This document shows, one piece after another, positions 21,909-33,948 of a stretch of 64,000 nucleotides of DNA (position 1 is the first letter of the stretch; every line of letters begins with the position of its first letter). This stretch comes from Asterochloris sp. CNOR1. Lineage: Eukaryota > Chlorophyta > Trebouxiophyceae > Trebouxiales > Trebouxiaceae. The DNA is taken from NCBI GenBank assembly GCA_963969365.1, contig OZ017752.1, positions 1,612,001 to 1,676,000 on the forward strand, written 5' to 3'. The position numbers and the translations under genes were made by a program. The notes under the pieces are model-generated. The model searched no databases, was not told where the DNA came from, and worked only from the letters and a program-made list of their open reading frames with translations.

Positions 21909-24900
21909 TCATGTGAGGTCTCGGCGTTGCAAGAATGAATCAAGCATGTGCAGTGCCTCTCGCGGCTTGGACTCTGGCACCGTGTGACCGGCGCCCTTGA
22001 TGGTCACAAATGTGAGCCCCTCATAGTGCTGGGAGTACCCAGCCACTTGGTGATCCACATTCCACTGGCGCCACCCATGCTTCACCTTCAGGCCCAGGGA
22101 GCGCGTCCACTCCTCTGAGCCTGTGTGGGGCACGCACATATCGTGGTCCCCACTGTAGATCAGTGCATGCAGGCCTGCAGCCAGGGAACAGGGGCTGTAT
22201 CCATCGCATCAGCCAAGCTGGGGTGGCGGGGTTGCAATGCCACTCTACCAGGACAAGATGAGGGGGCAGGCTGCAACATTTCGTAGCATAGGGCGTGGAA
22301 TGCTGCAGCTGTAAGGAGCAGGCATACCTCATCAGAGTAGTCTTGCTGAGGTAGTCAGTTTGCCATGGCAAAAGCACACAGTACAGCATAGCAAAAGGAC
22401 ACAGGCGATGACCACTGCACCTTTGTGCAGCAGCTCCTCGTGGATGGGCAGCATGGAGCCCAAATTGTGGTTATAAACGATGCGGTCTGAGCACTCATCA
22501 AACTTCCCTATGGCGCTAATGGGCTTCGCATGTATGGCACGCCGAATTTGGTCGCTGTTAGCAAATGCCCACATCTCCCTGCAGCAGCGTGGTGTAAAGG
22601 GCTCAGATGGTGGTGAACCTCAGCTGCACCGCTCAGACTGCACTTGACGTCCTGATAGGGGGCCAACATGTGCTACACCAAACCCTGCTTGCAGCAGCTG
22701 TACCCACTGCGGGCGGGCGAGCAGTGACTTCTCATGACACTCCCAGAATGGCCAGGAGTCAAGGCAGGACGGCACGTGACCCAGCCCAGCCCCCAGCAGC
22801 TGTCCTAATCACGGAACAGCAAGGCCCAGTGGTACTCAGGAGAAGCCCCAAAAATACAGCACTGCACCAGCCTGAGCTGCAGCACCATCCGAGCCACCTC
22901 CTTGAGCTTAGGTAACAAGCCACCGTGAGGCACACCCAGCTTCCTGCTGTACAACAACAAGGACCCACCTGAAGGCCAGGCAGGGCAGCGCATCGTCAAG
23001 CCCTGGCCCCAGCAGCTGATCACTGTAGAAGAACAGCTCTGGGGCTTGAGGCTCCATGATGGCCTGGACCCAGGCAGTTTAAGCCACAGGAGCAAAATCG
23101 GATGCCTACTTTACGTCCAGGTAGGGCAGCACGTGTCCAGATCAGCCCCAAGCAGCTGAGTCCACTCTGGGGGGGGCTGCTGACTCCCTACTTGCCAGGG
23201 CCTAGGCACTGAACACCGGGCAATGGGCAGACCCCTACCTGGAGTCCAGACAGGGCGGGACGTGGCCCAGCTCAGCCCCGAGCAGCTGGTCCCATCTCGG
23301 GACGGGCCCTGGAGCAGCTCCCCCGCCCAGAGGCCACTGCCGTGCAGCCAGGCTCTGCCTGGCTGCCTGCACAGCCTGCTGCCGTGGCGCGCCGCCATGG
23401 TAGCAGGGCTGCAAAATGTTATAGACTGCAAGCAGCAGAGAGGACTTTACCACTATCATGCTGTATTCAGAGGGACTGACTGTGAATGCTCTGCAGGTAA
23501 GGCAGCAAAGCAAACAGGGGTAATCTAATGATCTGCCAACAGCAGCGTTCAGCCTGGGTGAGCACAAGCAGACCAATTGAGTCTGGCCCCTATGTCTGAC
23601 TGCATTACTGCCACTGGAGTTCGAGGGCTGCAGGCAGACAGCAGCCAGACTCGAGTGGCAACGCAGTCAAAAGGGGTGGTGCACAATATGGCAAACTTGC
23701 AAGCTTACTGTTGATGTTCGTTAGGCTGTGGTAAACCTCATTCAGCATGTCATCACAACTGCTCCCTGCAAGGCACAGCAGCACCTCAGCAGAAGCTGAA
23801 GCCAGCAGAGCAGGAGTGTGCGACAATTGGCAGACAATTCTCACAGTCTGCGTGCAATGGACTGCGACAGCGTGCAAAGGACTGCAAAAGCAGCTGGCAG
23901 CTATGTGACTCTGCAGGACCCCCGTCTCACCCCTGGGCTGTAAGTCAAAGCCCATCTCTGGTCAGTACAAAGCTGCCAGACACCTCAGCAGCCCTGCTAG
24001 TGGCCCATCTTGGGGCCAGCTCCACCAGCAGCAGCTGCAAATGAATGCCATTCGTGCCGTCAACATGCACGCTGCCGGCTACCTAGAGGTGCAGCTCCAA
24101 CACCCCGCCTGACATCCTTTACAGGTGAAGGAAGCTCGATGGAAGGTCCAGCTTACCTTGTGTTGCGTTCCAGAAGCTGCCCTGACACTCGCGATGTACA
24201 CTGTGGTATTGGTCATGGCTCAGCAAGGACTGGCCATAGGCAAAGGGAATGACAGCATTCCCATCAATCTCCTCGTCAGTAACTCCATTGCCCACCGCGT
24301 AGCCCTGCGGGCAGGCATGCACGACTCCAGACAACTCAGTGGGCCTGACTGGCAGCACAGGGTGCACAGCCCTGCACGACACACGCACAGACCAAGGCAT
24401 TACAGGTTGGCACATGCTGGCACATGCACTCCAGGGTGGCAGATGCTGGGGGTTGACGGTTGACAGCCCTGCAACATCTGGATGTGATTGCAACAGCAAT
24501 GCTGCGTGGCAGGTAGCCTTCCAAGCCTTGCTGTGCCAGCAGTGCCCATTGCACAGCTGACCTGCATGTTGACAAAAGGCTTGCTGCCATCCTCATTACT
24601 GTGCAGGATCTGGCGGGCCAGCGTGGGCACATAAACGCCAGCATAGCTTTCACCTGCACAGAACAGGCTCATGTCAATACGCAAGAGGAATGAGATGCCC
24701 TGCTAACGCACCAGGGTGGAGAGCCAAGAGGTTGAGTGCTTGACCTTATGCTGTGGACTGGCTGAGGAACAAATTTGGGCAGAGGCAACTCAGCACCGGG
24801 TGAAAGGCAATCACCTCGGCAGTGCACTCCCTCAACAAGATCATAGAAGGGTGCTTGACGCTGCAGGCCCTTATGAGGAGTGCAAGAAGGAGTCAACAAG

Positions 24901-26429
24901 GCAGATGCTCACCAATGACATAGAAGGGGTGCTTGTCGAACTCTGGGTACTGCTCTAGGAAGCGCCGCACGAAGGTGTCAGAGTCCAGGGCTGTCTTGGT
25001 GTCATTGGTGTTGTAGTCCGACTTGGTCTCAGAATAAGACAGCCCCACCCCTGCACCAGCAAAAGCCACAGACTGTGTGCCTCACTGGGAGTGAGCACTC
25101 CCTTGCCTGGGCCAGCAAGTCCACAGCTGCGTGCCCAGGGGTGCAAGTCTCAAGGCAGGGTGCACCTGACGCATATGGCAGCATGGGGCTCTACCAGTGC
25201 AGAGAGTGGAGTGTCTGCCTGTCTTGAAAGCAAGTGCAGCAGCAGCGGTGTACAACAGGCAGCTGTGCACCGGCAGCATGTTGGCGACCTCCTGCCACAC
25301 AGCATGCATCCCTGCAGTGCCTGCATGTCGGCAGGCCATGGACAGCATGCAGCAGGGCTGCAGGGAACACCAGAGGAGTTCCCTGCCTGGAATGGCGAGG
25401 CTCACAGCCAATGAGGCTTGCTGGTGCACACAATGCAGAGCTTGGCCCATGCAGATTGCCTGCAGGGGCGCACCAGCTGGGGAGTCCAGGTAGATGATGT
25501 TGGCCACCTTGGACCAGGCAAACGGGTTCTCTGTCAGGGTCAAGGGGCCTGCCTTGTCAGGCCCCAACGACATCTTGAAGGGACCATGCTCTGCAGGGCA
25601 GGAGGAGGGCAGGAGACCTTGACGGGGCTGTGGTCTGCAAGGCAGCACAGGAAAGGGGATTGCAGGGGAGTGAAAGCTCTGTGGGAGGGTGGGCGGCAAA
25701 GAACTGCGAGCTGTGCTCTGTGGTTCGGCTTGATCATTCCATGGTGCCCAGCCCCGATATCTTTGCAGGTGCTAAGGCCAAAGGTGCACTGGCCACAACA
25801 GGATGCTGGCATTGGCAATACTGTTGCGAGTAGGGGACACATAGCTGCTCCCACTGGCAGTCAGAGCAATGCCAATGCTGGCATGCAGCTGTGGTGCTGG
25901 TGCGCAAGTGGGGTCAAGAGCAGCTGCTCGCACCATAAACAAAGCCGTCCAGAGAGCTGCAGCCAGGCCCGCCATTCAGCCACAGCACCTGTAGGACACT
26001 GGAAGGGGGTCATGAGGCTCATGCTGCAGGACGCGTGCTGAGGGTTTCAACCCCTTCTCTGTGTGCTGAGACTCAGAGCGCTCCCTCCAGGTTCCAGAGT
26101 GATACTGATCACCCACCAGTGGATCATTCTCTGGGCTGCGCTGGCTGGTGGCAAAATAGTACCAGAGCTTCCTGCCATGCTCCTCATCGACGTCAATGTA
26201 TCCTGCAGCAGGTCAACTACTTGCGCATGATCTGATTGATTGTGACAAGCCAGCAGGTCCTACCTGCATAGTGCTTTGAAGTCAGCTTGGCCTGAAGCCC
26301 AGGGATATCTGTGACCTGATCCTTTCTGTGCTTGGCTCTTTCCAGTGGCAGCCAGGAGTCTGCGGGGGCTGCCTGACTGAGTACAGCATTGTGCAGGACC
26401 AGCCAGGCGCACGGTGCAAGTCCCATCAT
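21909..26429 (-). CDS. Serine carboxypeptidase (peptidase family S10, SCPL)
   Basis: Eleven exons, all in phase: 26264-26429, 26117-26202, 25934-25988, 25474-25590, 24913-25050, 24562-24653, 24157-24304, 23709-23765, 23239-23425, 22421-22578 and 21909-22174, giving about 489 residues, the normal length of the family. A short hydrophobic N-terminus (MMGLAPCAWLVLHNAVLS) is a plausible signal peptide for the secretory or vacuolar route. Family motifs in order: DIPGL, GYIDVDEEHGRKLWYYF, VLWLNGGPGCSS, GVGLSYSETKSDY, the nucleophile in GESYAGVYVP, AVGNGVTD, the PCYHGG segment, the acid in YSGDHDMCVP, and the histidine in IKGAGHTVPESKPREAL. The catalytic Ser, Asp and His are therefore all present. 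The region around VPRWDQLL and AIHAKPISAIG resembles plant SCPL20-like enzymes. The substrate (peptide hydrolysis or acyl transfer) cannot be read. Confidence 0.93.
22750..23297 (-). repeat. Four copies of an exon 3' end, three of them inside the next intron
   Basis: The last about 55 coding bases of carboxypeptidase exon 9 plus its donor (23231-23294) recur in the following intron at about 23110-23164, 22963-23026 and 22752-22807. Shared features read on the minus strand are cagctgctNgggNctg, then cNcgtNccgccctgNctggac and a donor-like end. Only the first copy continues in frame with exon 10. Confidence 0.8.
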
Positions 26430-26541
26430 TGCAGTGATGCCTGTGTGACATAGGTATCACATTTTTAACAAAATCCTAAATCTGACCCCATCTCCAGCTT
26501 GTGCAGCGGATCCGGCACAGCAGCTGCTTGCAGAAGGTCAA
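26430..26541. promoter_or_regulatory. Very short bidirectional promoter (carboxypeptidase / psaL)
   Basis: Only 112 bases separate the ATG of the minus-strand carboxypeptidase from the ATG of plus-strand psaL. Both 5' UTRs and core promoters must fit here or overlap the opposite gene. An AT-rich stretch (catttttaacaaaatcct) at about 26459-26476 is the only core-promoter-like patch. Confidence 0.6.
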
Positions 26542-27932
26542 ATGGCCGCCCAGACCATCAACATGAGCTTCAGCCAGGCTGCTGGCCAGCGTCTTTCGAG
26601 CAAGGCTGCACAGGGTTGCAGGGCTGGCCTCACTGCTCTGCGGGTCAGCAGGCGGAGCCGCAGCAGCTGCATCGTGCGGGCGGAGGAGAAGCCACAGGTG
26701 ACCTCGACAGCAATTCAGATGAGACAGGGCCTGAGCTGATACCGGCTGCTGCGCTGCTGTGATGGCCAGGCCATGCAATCTATGCCAGGCAGCAGACTGT
26801 CTGCCTGCAAGATGCCGCCTCTTACTGCCTGGCGGGGCATGTGCAGGTGGTGCAGCCCATCAATGGCGACCCCTTCATTGGAATGTTGGAGACTCCTGTG
26901 ACCTCGGCCCCCATTGTGGCCAGCTTCCTGTCCAACCTGCCAGCCTACCGGACAGGTGTCAGCCCTCTGCTGCGCGGTGTTGAGATCGGCTTGGTGCATG
27001 GCTTCTTCCTAACTGGTGAGCAGATGCACCAGCAGCCCTGGTGCCTGGCAGGCATGAATGCAGTGCTGGCAGATTAGGCTGCCGGCATCCGCAGCGACAG
27101 CCGATGTGGCGCAAGAATTGGATTATTGGTGCTGCATCTCAGCTGAAGTGTAGGGTGAGCTGAATGTCCATGGCGAGAGCCTAGGGTGGATCACTCATAG
27201 CAGCAGAGCTGCTGACAGCATTCTGCTGTCACTTGCCATCTGCTGTGCTGCTGGCTGCTGCTCTGGCACGGCACTGAAGGCTCTCTGCACCTGCAGGCCC
27301 CTTCATCAAGCTGGGCCCCCTCCGCAATGTGGCAGGCTACGCAGAGAAGGCTGGCTGTCTGTCTGCGGCTGGCCTGGTGGCCATCCTGACAGCCTGCCTG
27401 GCCATCTATGGCGCAGCCACCTTCCAGCAGGACACCCCCCAGCTAGGCGTGAAGACTCTGTCAGGTGAGGCCCTGCAGGGGCTCGCTTGTCATTGGCCGC
27501 ATCCTCAGTGCGTCTGTCAATGTCTAAGTGCTACGAATACTGTTTGATGGGCCTGCTGTGCACCACATCAGGGCTCAAGTTGCGTGAAAAGTCTCACATC
27601 TGCTGCCTGAGCCTGTTGAACAATTGCGACAGCGGTGCGCTCTGCTAGGAGATGCCTCATTGTTGAGGTGTTTGTCCCCTGTAGGCCGTGAGATTAACAG
27701 GGACAGGCTGCAGTCTGGCGAGGGCTGGAACGGATTCACAGCTGGTTTCCTGACTGGCGGGCTATCAGGCGTTGCATGGGCATACATTCTGACACAGGTG
27801 AGTCCTCCACCTGATGGCTGGGCACATCACTACCTTGCATCTATGTTGCCATGAGCATTCAATTATGCAGCACAGTACTGCGCTGACGACCTCTTTCCTA
27901 ATACACTGCAGACATTGCCATACTACCAGTAG
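26542..27932 (+). CDS. psaL: Photosystem I subunit XI (PsaL)
   Basis: Five exons in phase: 26542-26697, 26847-27015, 27297-27464, 27685-27797 and a 21-base last exon 27912-27932, giving 208 residues. Residues 1-50 are a chloroplast transit peptide (rich in Ser, Arg, Gln, Ala) ending near IVRAEEKPQ. The mature protein starts with [20 protein letters not shown] and continues with the conserved [36 protein letters not shown], hydrophobic [18 protein letters not shown], and [13 protein letters not shown]. It ends with the short TLPYYQ. PsaL binds PsaI and PsaH and supports trimer or state-transition contacts in photosystem I in the thylakoid membrane. The gene is divergent from the carboxypeptidase and convergent with the TOPORS-like gene. 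TGTAA follows at 28065. Confidence 0.97.
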
Positions 27933-28064
27933 ACATGCCCTGCTGAAGGCTGGCAGCCTGCATCTTAAACAGTACCTCCAGTCCTGAGCATGTCTTGTGC
28001 TGGCAGCTATTCCAAATTTTCTAGATGAAAGATGTCATGTACAACTTGCTTGAGATGTAGCACG

Positions 28065-28069
28065 TGTAA
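28065..28069 (+). promoter_or_regulatory. TGTAA polyadenylation signal for psaL
   Basis: TGTAA, the usual chlorophyte polyadenylation element, lies 133 bases after the psaL stop and 8 bases before the stop of the convergent TOPORS-like gene, so the two 3' UTRs probably overlap. Confidence 0.6.
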
Positions 28070-28076
28070 ACACATT

Positions 28077-31000
28077 TCAGATTTCGATTTCAGAGGAGCC
28101 CCACATCTGCCACCTGTCATTTGTGGGGCCGTCTGCTGATGTGTGGCACTGGGGCTGCCAGGAGTGTACAGGGATCTCAGGAGTGTCACGGGGTGATGTT
28201 ACGGGACTGCTGAGCCTCAAGGACGACCTGTGCCTGTACCTATGCCAATGGCGTCTAGCAGCAGCAGGGCCTGGCGATGCCCTTGTGTGCCTGCGGCCTC
28301 TGGAGGGCACCTCATGCCGTCTGTGCTCTCTCTCATGCCCAGATCGCCGTCTGGCCTGAGGGCTGCTGCTGCCCCACTCTCCAGAAGCAGGAGCCTGCTG
28401 CCCAGCAGGGACAGCCTGGCTCCCAGGCACTGCAGTGCCTGAGGTACGGTCCAACGCTGCCGGCTCAGGGCAAATAGGGGCCTCTGCATCCCAGCGAGAG
28501 CGCCTGCGTGGCCTGCCTTCCCCGGCAGAACCATTATGTGGGCCGCTACCCACGCCTGGCCAGGAGGTTGCCTCCTGGGGCAGCCTGCCAGCAGCGGCGC
28601 TGTCCGAGTTTGCCACTTCAGGCAGGGGCCCAGGCGCCGGTAAGTGCCAGGACGGCACAGTTCCGGTGGCCGCGCTGGATTGCGTGTTCCAAAGCGTCCA
28701 CTCAGAAGTGCGCACTCGCTGCGCCACGAGAACACCATGCCCCTGCAGGGCCATAGGGTTTTGGCACAGAGAGAGGGTGAGACCTTTGCTGTCAGCTTGG
28801 ACAGGATGCCAGCGACCTGCCGTCCACCTCCGCTAGAGTGTACAACAGGTGCGCATCAGTGGTCCCATTGTGCAGGTGCTTGAGGAGCTGGGCAGGCTGC
28901 CTGCAAAGTGCAAGTGACGGAACAAAGGATGGTCACCCCCTTTCAGAAGCCTACCTGCTGGCTGCCCTTCTGGAAGTAGTGCACCATCCGATCATAGACG
29001 TACGCCACAAACGGGGCATGGCCAAAGCACCTGCAGCAATCCCAGAGGACATCCAAGCCTGCCAGTGCAGAGCATTGTAACAATCTGCTCAACCAACAGC
29101 AGGCCAGGGAGAAATGCAATATGGGCTGCTGCGGGAGGGGCCGCTCTTGCATTGCTCCAGCCTGGCCTGCAGCATGGTGGTGGCTGAGCCAGGGGTGATG
29201 AGACAGGCTTTGTCCTCCTTGTGCATGTGCACTTAGAGCTGGCCAATCAGAACCAAGAGCAGATAATCATGCACAAGGTTGCCAGCTTTGCAGCCCTGAC
29301 CAGAGGTGTGCGCACCTTAACTCATGCCAGAACTGCTCAGTATGGTCGTGCAGGAAGGGGCTCAGCGCCACAACAGCATCTCTGTGACGCTGGGTGTCCT
29401 GGGCGTCCTGCACCTCCAGAGCAGAGCCTGCTGGAGCCTGCAGGCCCTGGAGTCTGGGCGCCTGCCTGCACGCATTGTGCAGCCACACGTGTGAATGTGG
29501 TGCGACCTACATGGTACCCAAGATGTCGCGCAAGCGCTCAGGCCTGCTCCTCAAGCTGCCGCTGACTGAGAAACCAAGGAAACCCCCAAGACGAGTGACT
29601 GCTGGTTGGTGAAAGGCAGCCCAGTTGCAGCGATAAGGCAATGGAGATGGTTCATGTCTTTCTCTTTGTTCAACAGAGAAGCAGGCGCAGAAACAGCAGG
29701 GGCTGTGGCATGAAGCACAGCAGCCCAACCCAGACATTGCAAGCTGTTCTCACCTGCCCAGGCCATATGACGCAACCAGCGCCAGCACAAAACTTCTCGT
29801 CACGCCCACATCCTGCTGCCCCAGGACAGCCTGCAACTCACGCTGCACCCACTTCTCCAGGCGAGGCTGCCTGCCAGACTCACTTGCGGCACGTGGCAGC
29901 CCCCTATGCGTCACATCTGCAAAGAGGTGCGACAGATCATGAGCAAGCCGTTTGCCCACATCTTTGCACTGCAGTCTAATGCCTGATTCAGCCAGTCCCA
30001 GCACAGCTGCTGATGGCCTTGCTTACTGTTGCGAGTCAACAAGTACAGCAAGGCTGTCGGTTGGTGGGAAGTGCAGATGTGCTGCTGCGAAATGCAACCA
30101 GCGTTGGTTGCAAGCATGCACAGCCAGCCCTCACCAGCCAACAGGGAAGCGACTCTGACGCATTTGCACACGGAGTGAAGCTTCAATGCAGGGCATGCGA
30201 AAGTGACATGAGGGCGTAGCACAGCGCCAGGCAGGGTTTTGTGTGCCAGGCATGCACAGGGGCTTGCACAGGGGCTTGCATGCTGGCAGCCAAGCTGACA
30301 GAGCGCCACGGCATGAGCTGTGACAGTGGCTCACCCAGGGCACCAGCGAAGAGCTGATTGTCATACAGGTGCCTGCGCCACTGCACAGACTTGTCTTCAG
30401 GGGCAGCGCTGGCCTCAGGCCACCTGCACCATGAGGAGACATGGTCACAGTTTGGGCGCCACTGCAAGACCGGTCGCTGAGTTTCTAGTACACAGGCAGA
30501 TCTCCATGACTTGTCCTAGGCTCAAGGCAGCGTGTGTCTTCAGCAATTCCTGGTGGGCCTTGAGGCTGTAGCGCAGAGCAAGATTGAAAATGCAGCAGAG
30601 GCTGGTCTCATGCGGGTGAGGTCCATGCTCTGATGTCAGGGCAGATCTCGATCAAAGGTGGTATGCGCCCAAACATGCACCAGAGTGTAGAGCAGGTGTG
30701 GAGCATTGTGCCCCTGCAAATGGGATAGGTTGGATATCGGCTTTGCCCCAAGCAAGCTGAAGGCAAATGCTGCAGGCTGAACTGACGAGCAGACCTGCTT
30801 AATGTCAAGCTGGTGCTGTATGGCATGCCACTTGCAACGTGGCAGCGCCTCTGCAAGGCACATCTCAAAGTGCCACTTGGGCTAGCTGAAGTCCCATGCA
30901 GACAATGCAGCTCAGGCTAAAGCTTATGGGACTGACCTGCTCTGGGAGGTTCGCTGCGCGGAGCCGCTGGCCAGCTGCTGCTGCACACGAAAGAAGTATG

Positions 31001-32287
31001 GTCTAGGCCCAGCACCCTGGGGTCCTCCCTGGTTTGGCAAACAAGCTGCTGCTGGGCGCTGGGCCCCTGCACGTCTGTCGCCCCACCTGATCTGCCTGGC
31101 TGAGCTGTCAGCCAACCTGCTGTGCCCATGTCCCCTGCTGGAGTGGCCCTGTGGAGGGTGCTGCTGCTGCTGCTGACGCAGGGTATAATGGGCTCGCATG
31201 TGGCCGTGCAGCATGCGTTCCTGCAGCATGGAGCGCAGCCAAGAGTGAGGCGTGGCTGTGGCACAATGGAGCCATACAGAGCAACTTGTAGGGTGCAGGG
31301 CCGTCAGAGGCGCCCTGTGCAATCATCACTGCGGGGCAGCGTGTGCCCATGACAGCACCAGGAATATGAACTGAGCGCTGACAGCTACTTGGCTTGCAAA
31401 ACTCAAGCAAAGGAATCAAACCTCTCCTGGATAGTGCAGCAGAGTGCAGCAGAGTGCAGCGCTGGCTGCACAAGCAAAGGAAGGGTGTCCTGCAAGCCTT
31501 CACAAGCACAGCAGTGACTGGAGGTGCCCTTCCGTGAGGAAGGCATCTTGTTAAAGGCTGCTGTTGGCGTCTTCAGGGACGTGGCCCACATTTGGCAGGG
31601 CTGCAGTCTCACAATGCAGCTTGTCAGGTGTGTCATGCTTGTGGCTGATGCGTGGTCTCACCAGGAGGCTGCTGTCAGCATTTCCAGGCACGTGGCCAAT
31701 GACTGGCAGAGCTTCAGTCCCCTCCTCCAATGCACTCATCTTTCGTGGCGGAGAGTCTGGGACTGCCTCCTCCTCATAGCTAGCATCTGACTTGATACTG
31801 TGCATGTAGAAACGGACTCGTCTCTGCAGAGCCAGGCCAATGTTTCACTCAAAGCTGTGCACCCCACAGCAGATCTCAGGGGATGTGTGAGCGAAGGTCA
31901 AGAGCAGGGCTCGGCGACTGCTGCGCTGTGTGCGATACCTTGCACAGGGGGCAGATGGGCTTGACAGCAAGCCAGGCCTCCAGGCAATCCCTGCAGAAGG
32001 CATGCATGCAGCCTCCGACTACTGCTCTGACACAGGAGGGCTGCTCCTCCGTTAGACCTGCAGGGCAGCACATCAGTGAGCAGGCATGCGGCTGTAAGAG
32101 AGAGCTTCGTGGGCAGCAATAGTGCAGCATATGCAGACGCACATATGGAGCACTGCACATTGGGCTCTCCCTCCACAGCAGCCTCCAACGGCTCGTCAGA
32201 GAGGTCTATGTGGACTGGTTCATCTGGTTCTGGGCTGGAACAGATGTCAATGGGCGAAGCTGATCGCTTGCGCTTCCTGTCTGTCAT
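28077..32287 (-). CDS. TOPORS-like RING finger E3 ubiquitin ligase
   Basis: Eleven exons: 32143-32287, 31939-32057, 31662-31823, 30937-31220, 30511-30565, 30335-30380, 29754-29916, 29518-29555, 29316-29430, 28955-29030 and 28077-28742, giving about 622 residues. The N-terminus is acidic and basic (TDRKRKRSASPID). The RING-HC finger reads CSIC, then GGCMHAFCRDCLEAW and CPLCK, giving C3HC4 spacing. Downstream are segments that match the C-terminal conserved region of plant TOPORS-type proteins: WRRHLYDNQLFAGAL, PRLEKWVQRELQAVLG, ALSPFLHDHTEQFWHELR and FGHAPFVAYVYDRMVHYF. The last exon is Arg/Ser/His-rich like an SR tail. TOPORS-type enzymes act in the nucleus as E3 ligases; the target is not predictable. 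The start at 32287 is the first Met before the charged region. The join at 29518/29430 is the weakest. Confidence 0.82.
31557..31720 (-). repeat. Exon 3 end duplicated into the following intron (TOPORS-like gene)
   Basis: About 50 bases at the end of exon 3 (31669-31720, coding LPVIGHVPGNADSSLL) recur 109 bases downstream in the intron (31559-31611), where the frame would read LPNVGHVPEDANSSL and then a stop. The copy is preceded by an acceptor-like gactgcag, so it could also act as an alternative terminal exon. Confidence 0.75.
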
Positions 32288-33948
32288 GCTGGTTCCTAGT
32301 GAGCTGTCCAGCACGGCAACGCTTGGGGGTGTGCCTGCTGACAGAGTAGTCATGCCCTGTGGAGCCCGGGCCCACACACGGAGTGAAGGCAGCCAGACCT
32401 GCTGCGCCATCTCCCTGTTTCTTGCACCTTGCTAAGGCCACAGCTGTGGCCACAGCTGCGGCGAAACTGGACTCAGGCAGGCCCGCAGGCTTGCTTGAAG
32501 CTTCATGTTGCCCTGCGCCTTTTCTAGACTTGAGGCTGCACGCAGTGCCATTATGTTGGCTGCAACCTATTCACGGCGCTTCTGAACAGCAGGACTGCTT
32601 GACTTGGCCTGTGGCGGTCTTCTTTTCATGCGACCTCTCTCAGCTGAAGGTTGGCGTTGTCCAGCAAGGCACAGTAGCAGCGTAAACCATTGCAGACTGG
32701 GCAAGCAGCAGTAGCAGCACTGGCGTGCATCAAGTCTCAGTATTGCTGATGGGCTAGCATTGAGCAGCTCTATGTGTTCAAGAGCTTAAATGTCATGGAT
32801 TCCCAGTTTGCTAGTACTGCATGTGTCAAGTAGCAAACATGTTACCCTGCACACAATCAGGGCTCAGGGAGCCTCCTGAGCCATAGCAACAGGCTGTGGA
32901 TGTGGCTATGCTGTATGCTCCAGTTGGCAGTGCTGCTGCTCCAGGTGGCATTGTGCACCATGCAAATCAAGCTGTTTTAGAGAACCCAGAAACATACAGA
33001 GAAGCGGTTATGCTCCACAAGCAGCGGCATTTGTGGGTCCAGAGGTGATCTTGCTACTTCATTGTTACGGGCGCTGCATCAGCAGGGCTTGCCCTGCTCC
33101 TGTGCAACATGAACTGGACACAGGCAGGCCGCTTGATGAAGTGGCCAGCTGCGGCAACAGCAGGCTTGTTCGTGTGGACGGCAATATGTGCTGAACATGT
33201 GCTGTAATGCCCCATTCATGGGGCTGCTATAGTCCATGGCAGCATCAACTAGTGGTGCAGCTGCATGACCACCTGTGCATGGCCCTTAGGCCACTGGGTC
33301 ATTGCTATTGTGTCCTTGGAAGGACCAGGCAGCTCGGTTGGTGATCATCAGGGTGGCATAAGCCCGCCTGGTGTTCATCAGGGTGGCACAAGCCCACCCG
33401 GTGCACACTCAGTTTGGTAGCCCGCTCGATGCCATGATGGCAGAGAAAGAGCTGGTGCCCTGACCACTTGCAGCCTAAGGGCAAGGAAGCATGCATGACT
33501 TTGAGCAGGCTATCACAACGTCACCAGTTAATGAGCTCATCCAGGGGAGCTGCTGTTGCACAAGTATGTTGAGTGAAGAAGCCTTGCTATAGGCTGCTCA
33601 ATATGCAGACAGGGTGGCCGTTCCCTGCTCTCCTCGAGGGTTGGAGCAAGGACATGCAGCATCTGCAAGGGTCCATTGCATGCAGCATCAGCAGGGGTGC
33701 TGCTGCAGCTCTGAAAAGGCAGAGCATGAGTGTCTCTTACATCTCAGGAGCTTGCAAATCCGTGGCCAGAACTGCAGGACCTCATACGTGGGCTGTTGTT
33801 GTGGTTCTCACAATGGAAGCTGCTGACTTGTTCTAATCCTTTCCTTTAAAAGGCACTTTCAGTCCGCTTCTGGTCTGGGATATTTGCACCTCACATTCTC
33901 ACCAGGAGCGCATACCCGCTCCTGCCACTTCGCATTCGAGGACATTGA
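32288..33948. other. Long divergent intergenic region (TOPORS-like / bZIP)
   Basis: About 1.66 kb, the longest gene-free stretch in the window. It holds one clear tandem repeat (33337-33402) and a plus-strand frame of 87 codons at 33573-33836 with no recognisable motif that could lie in a long bZIP 5' UTR. The rest is unremarkable, with slightly higher AT content around 32750-33060. No TATA box can be assigned with confidence. Confidence 0.45.
33337..33402. repeat. Two tandem 31-base units upstream of bZIP
   Basis: The units ggtgNtcatcagggtggca followed by NaagcccNccN are repeated head to tail twice with three or four mismatches. They lie about 550 bases upstream of the bZIP start codon. The function is unknown. 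Confidence 0.75.

Noticed and set aside
25772-25975. Signal-peptide-like minus-strand frame starting MAGLAAALWTALF
   Set aside because: It overlaps carboxypeptidase exon 3 (VLWLNGGPGCSS) in another frame and runs into the intron, so the hydrophobic start is coincidental.
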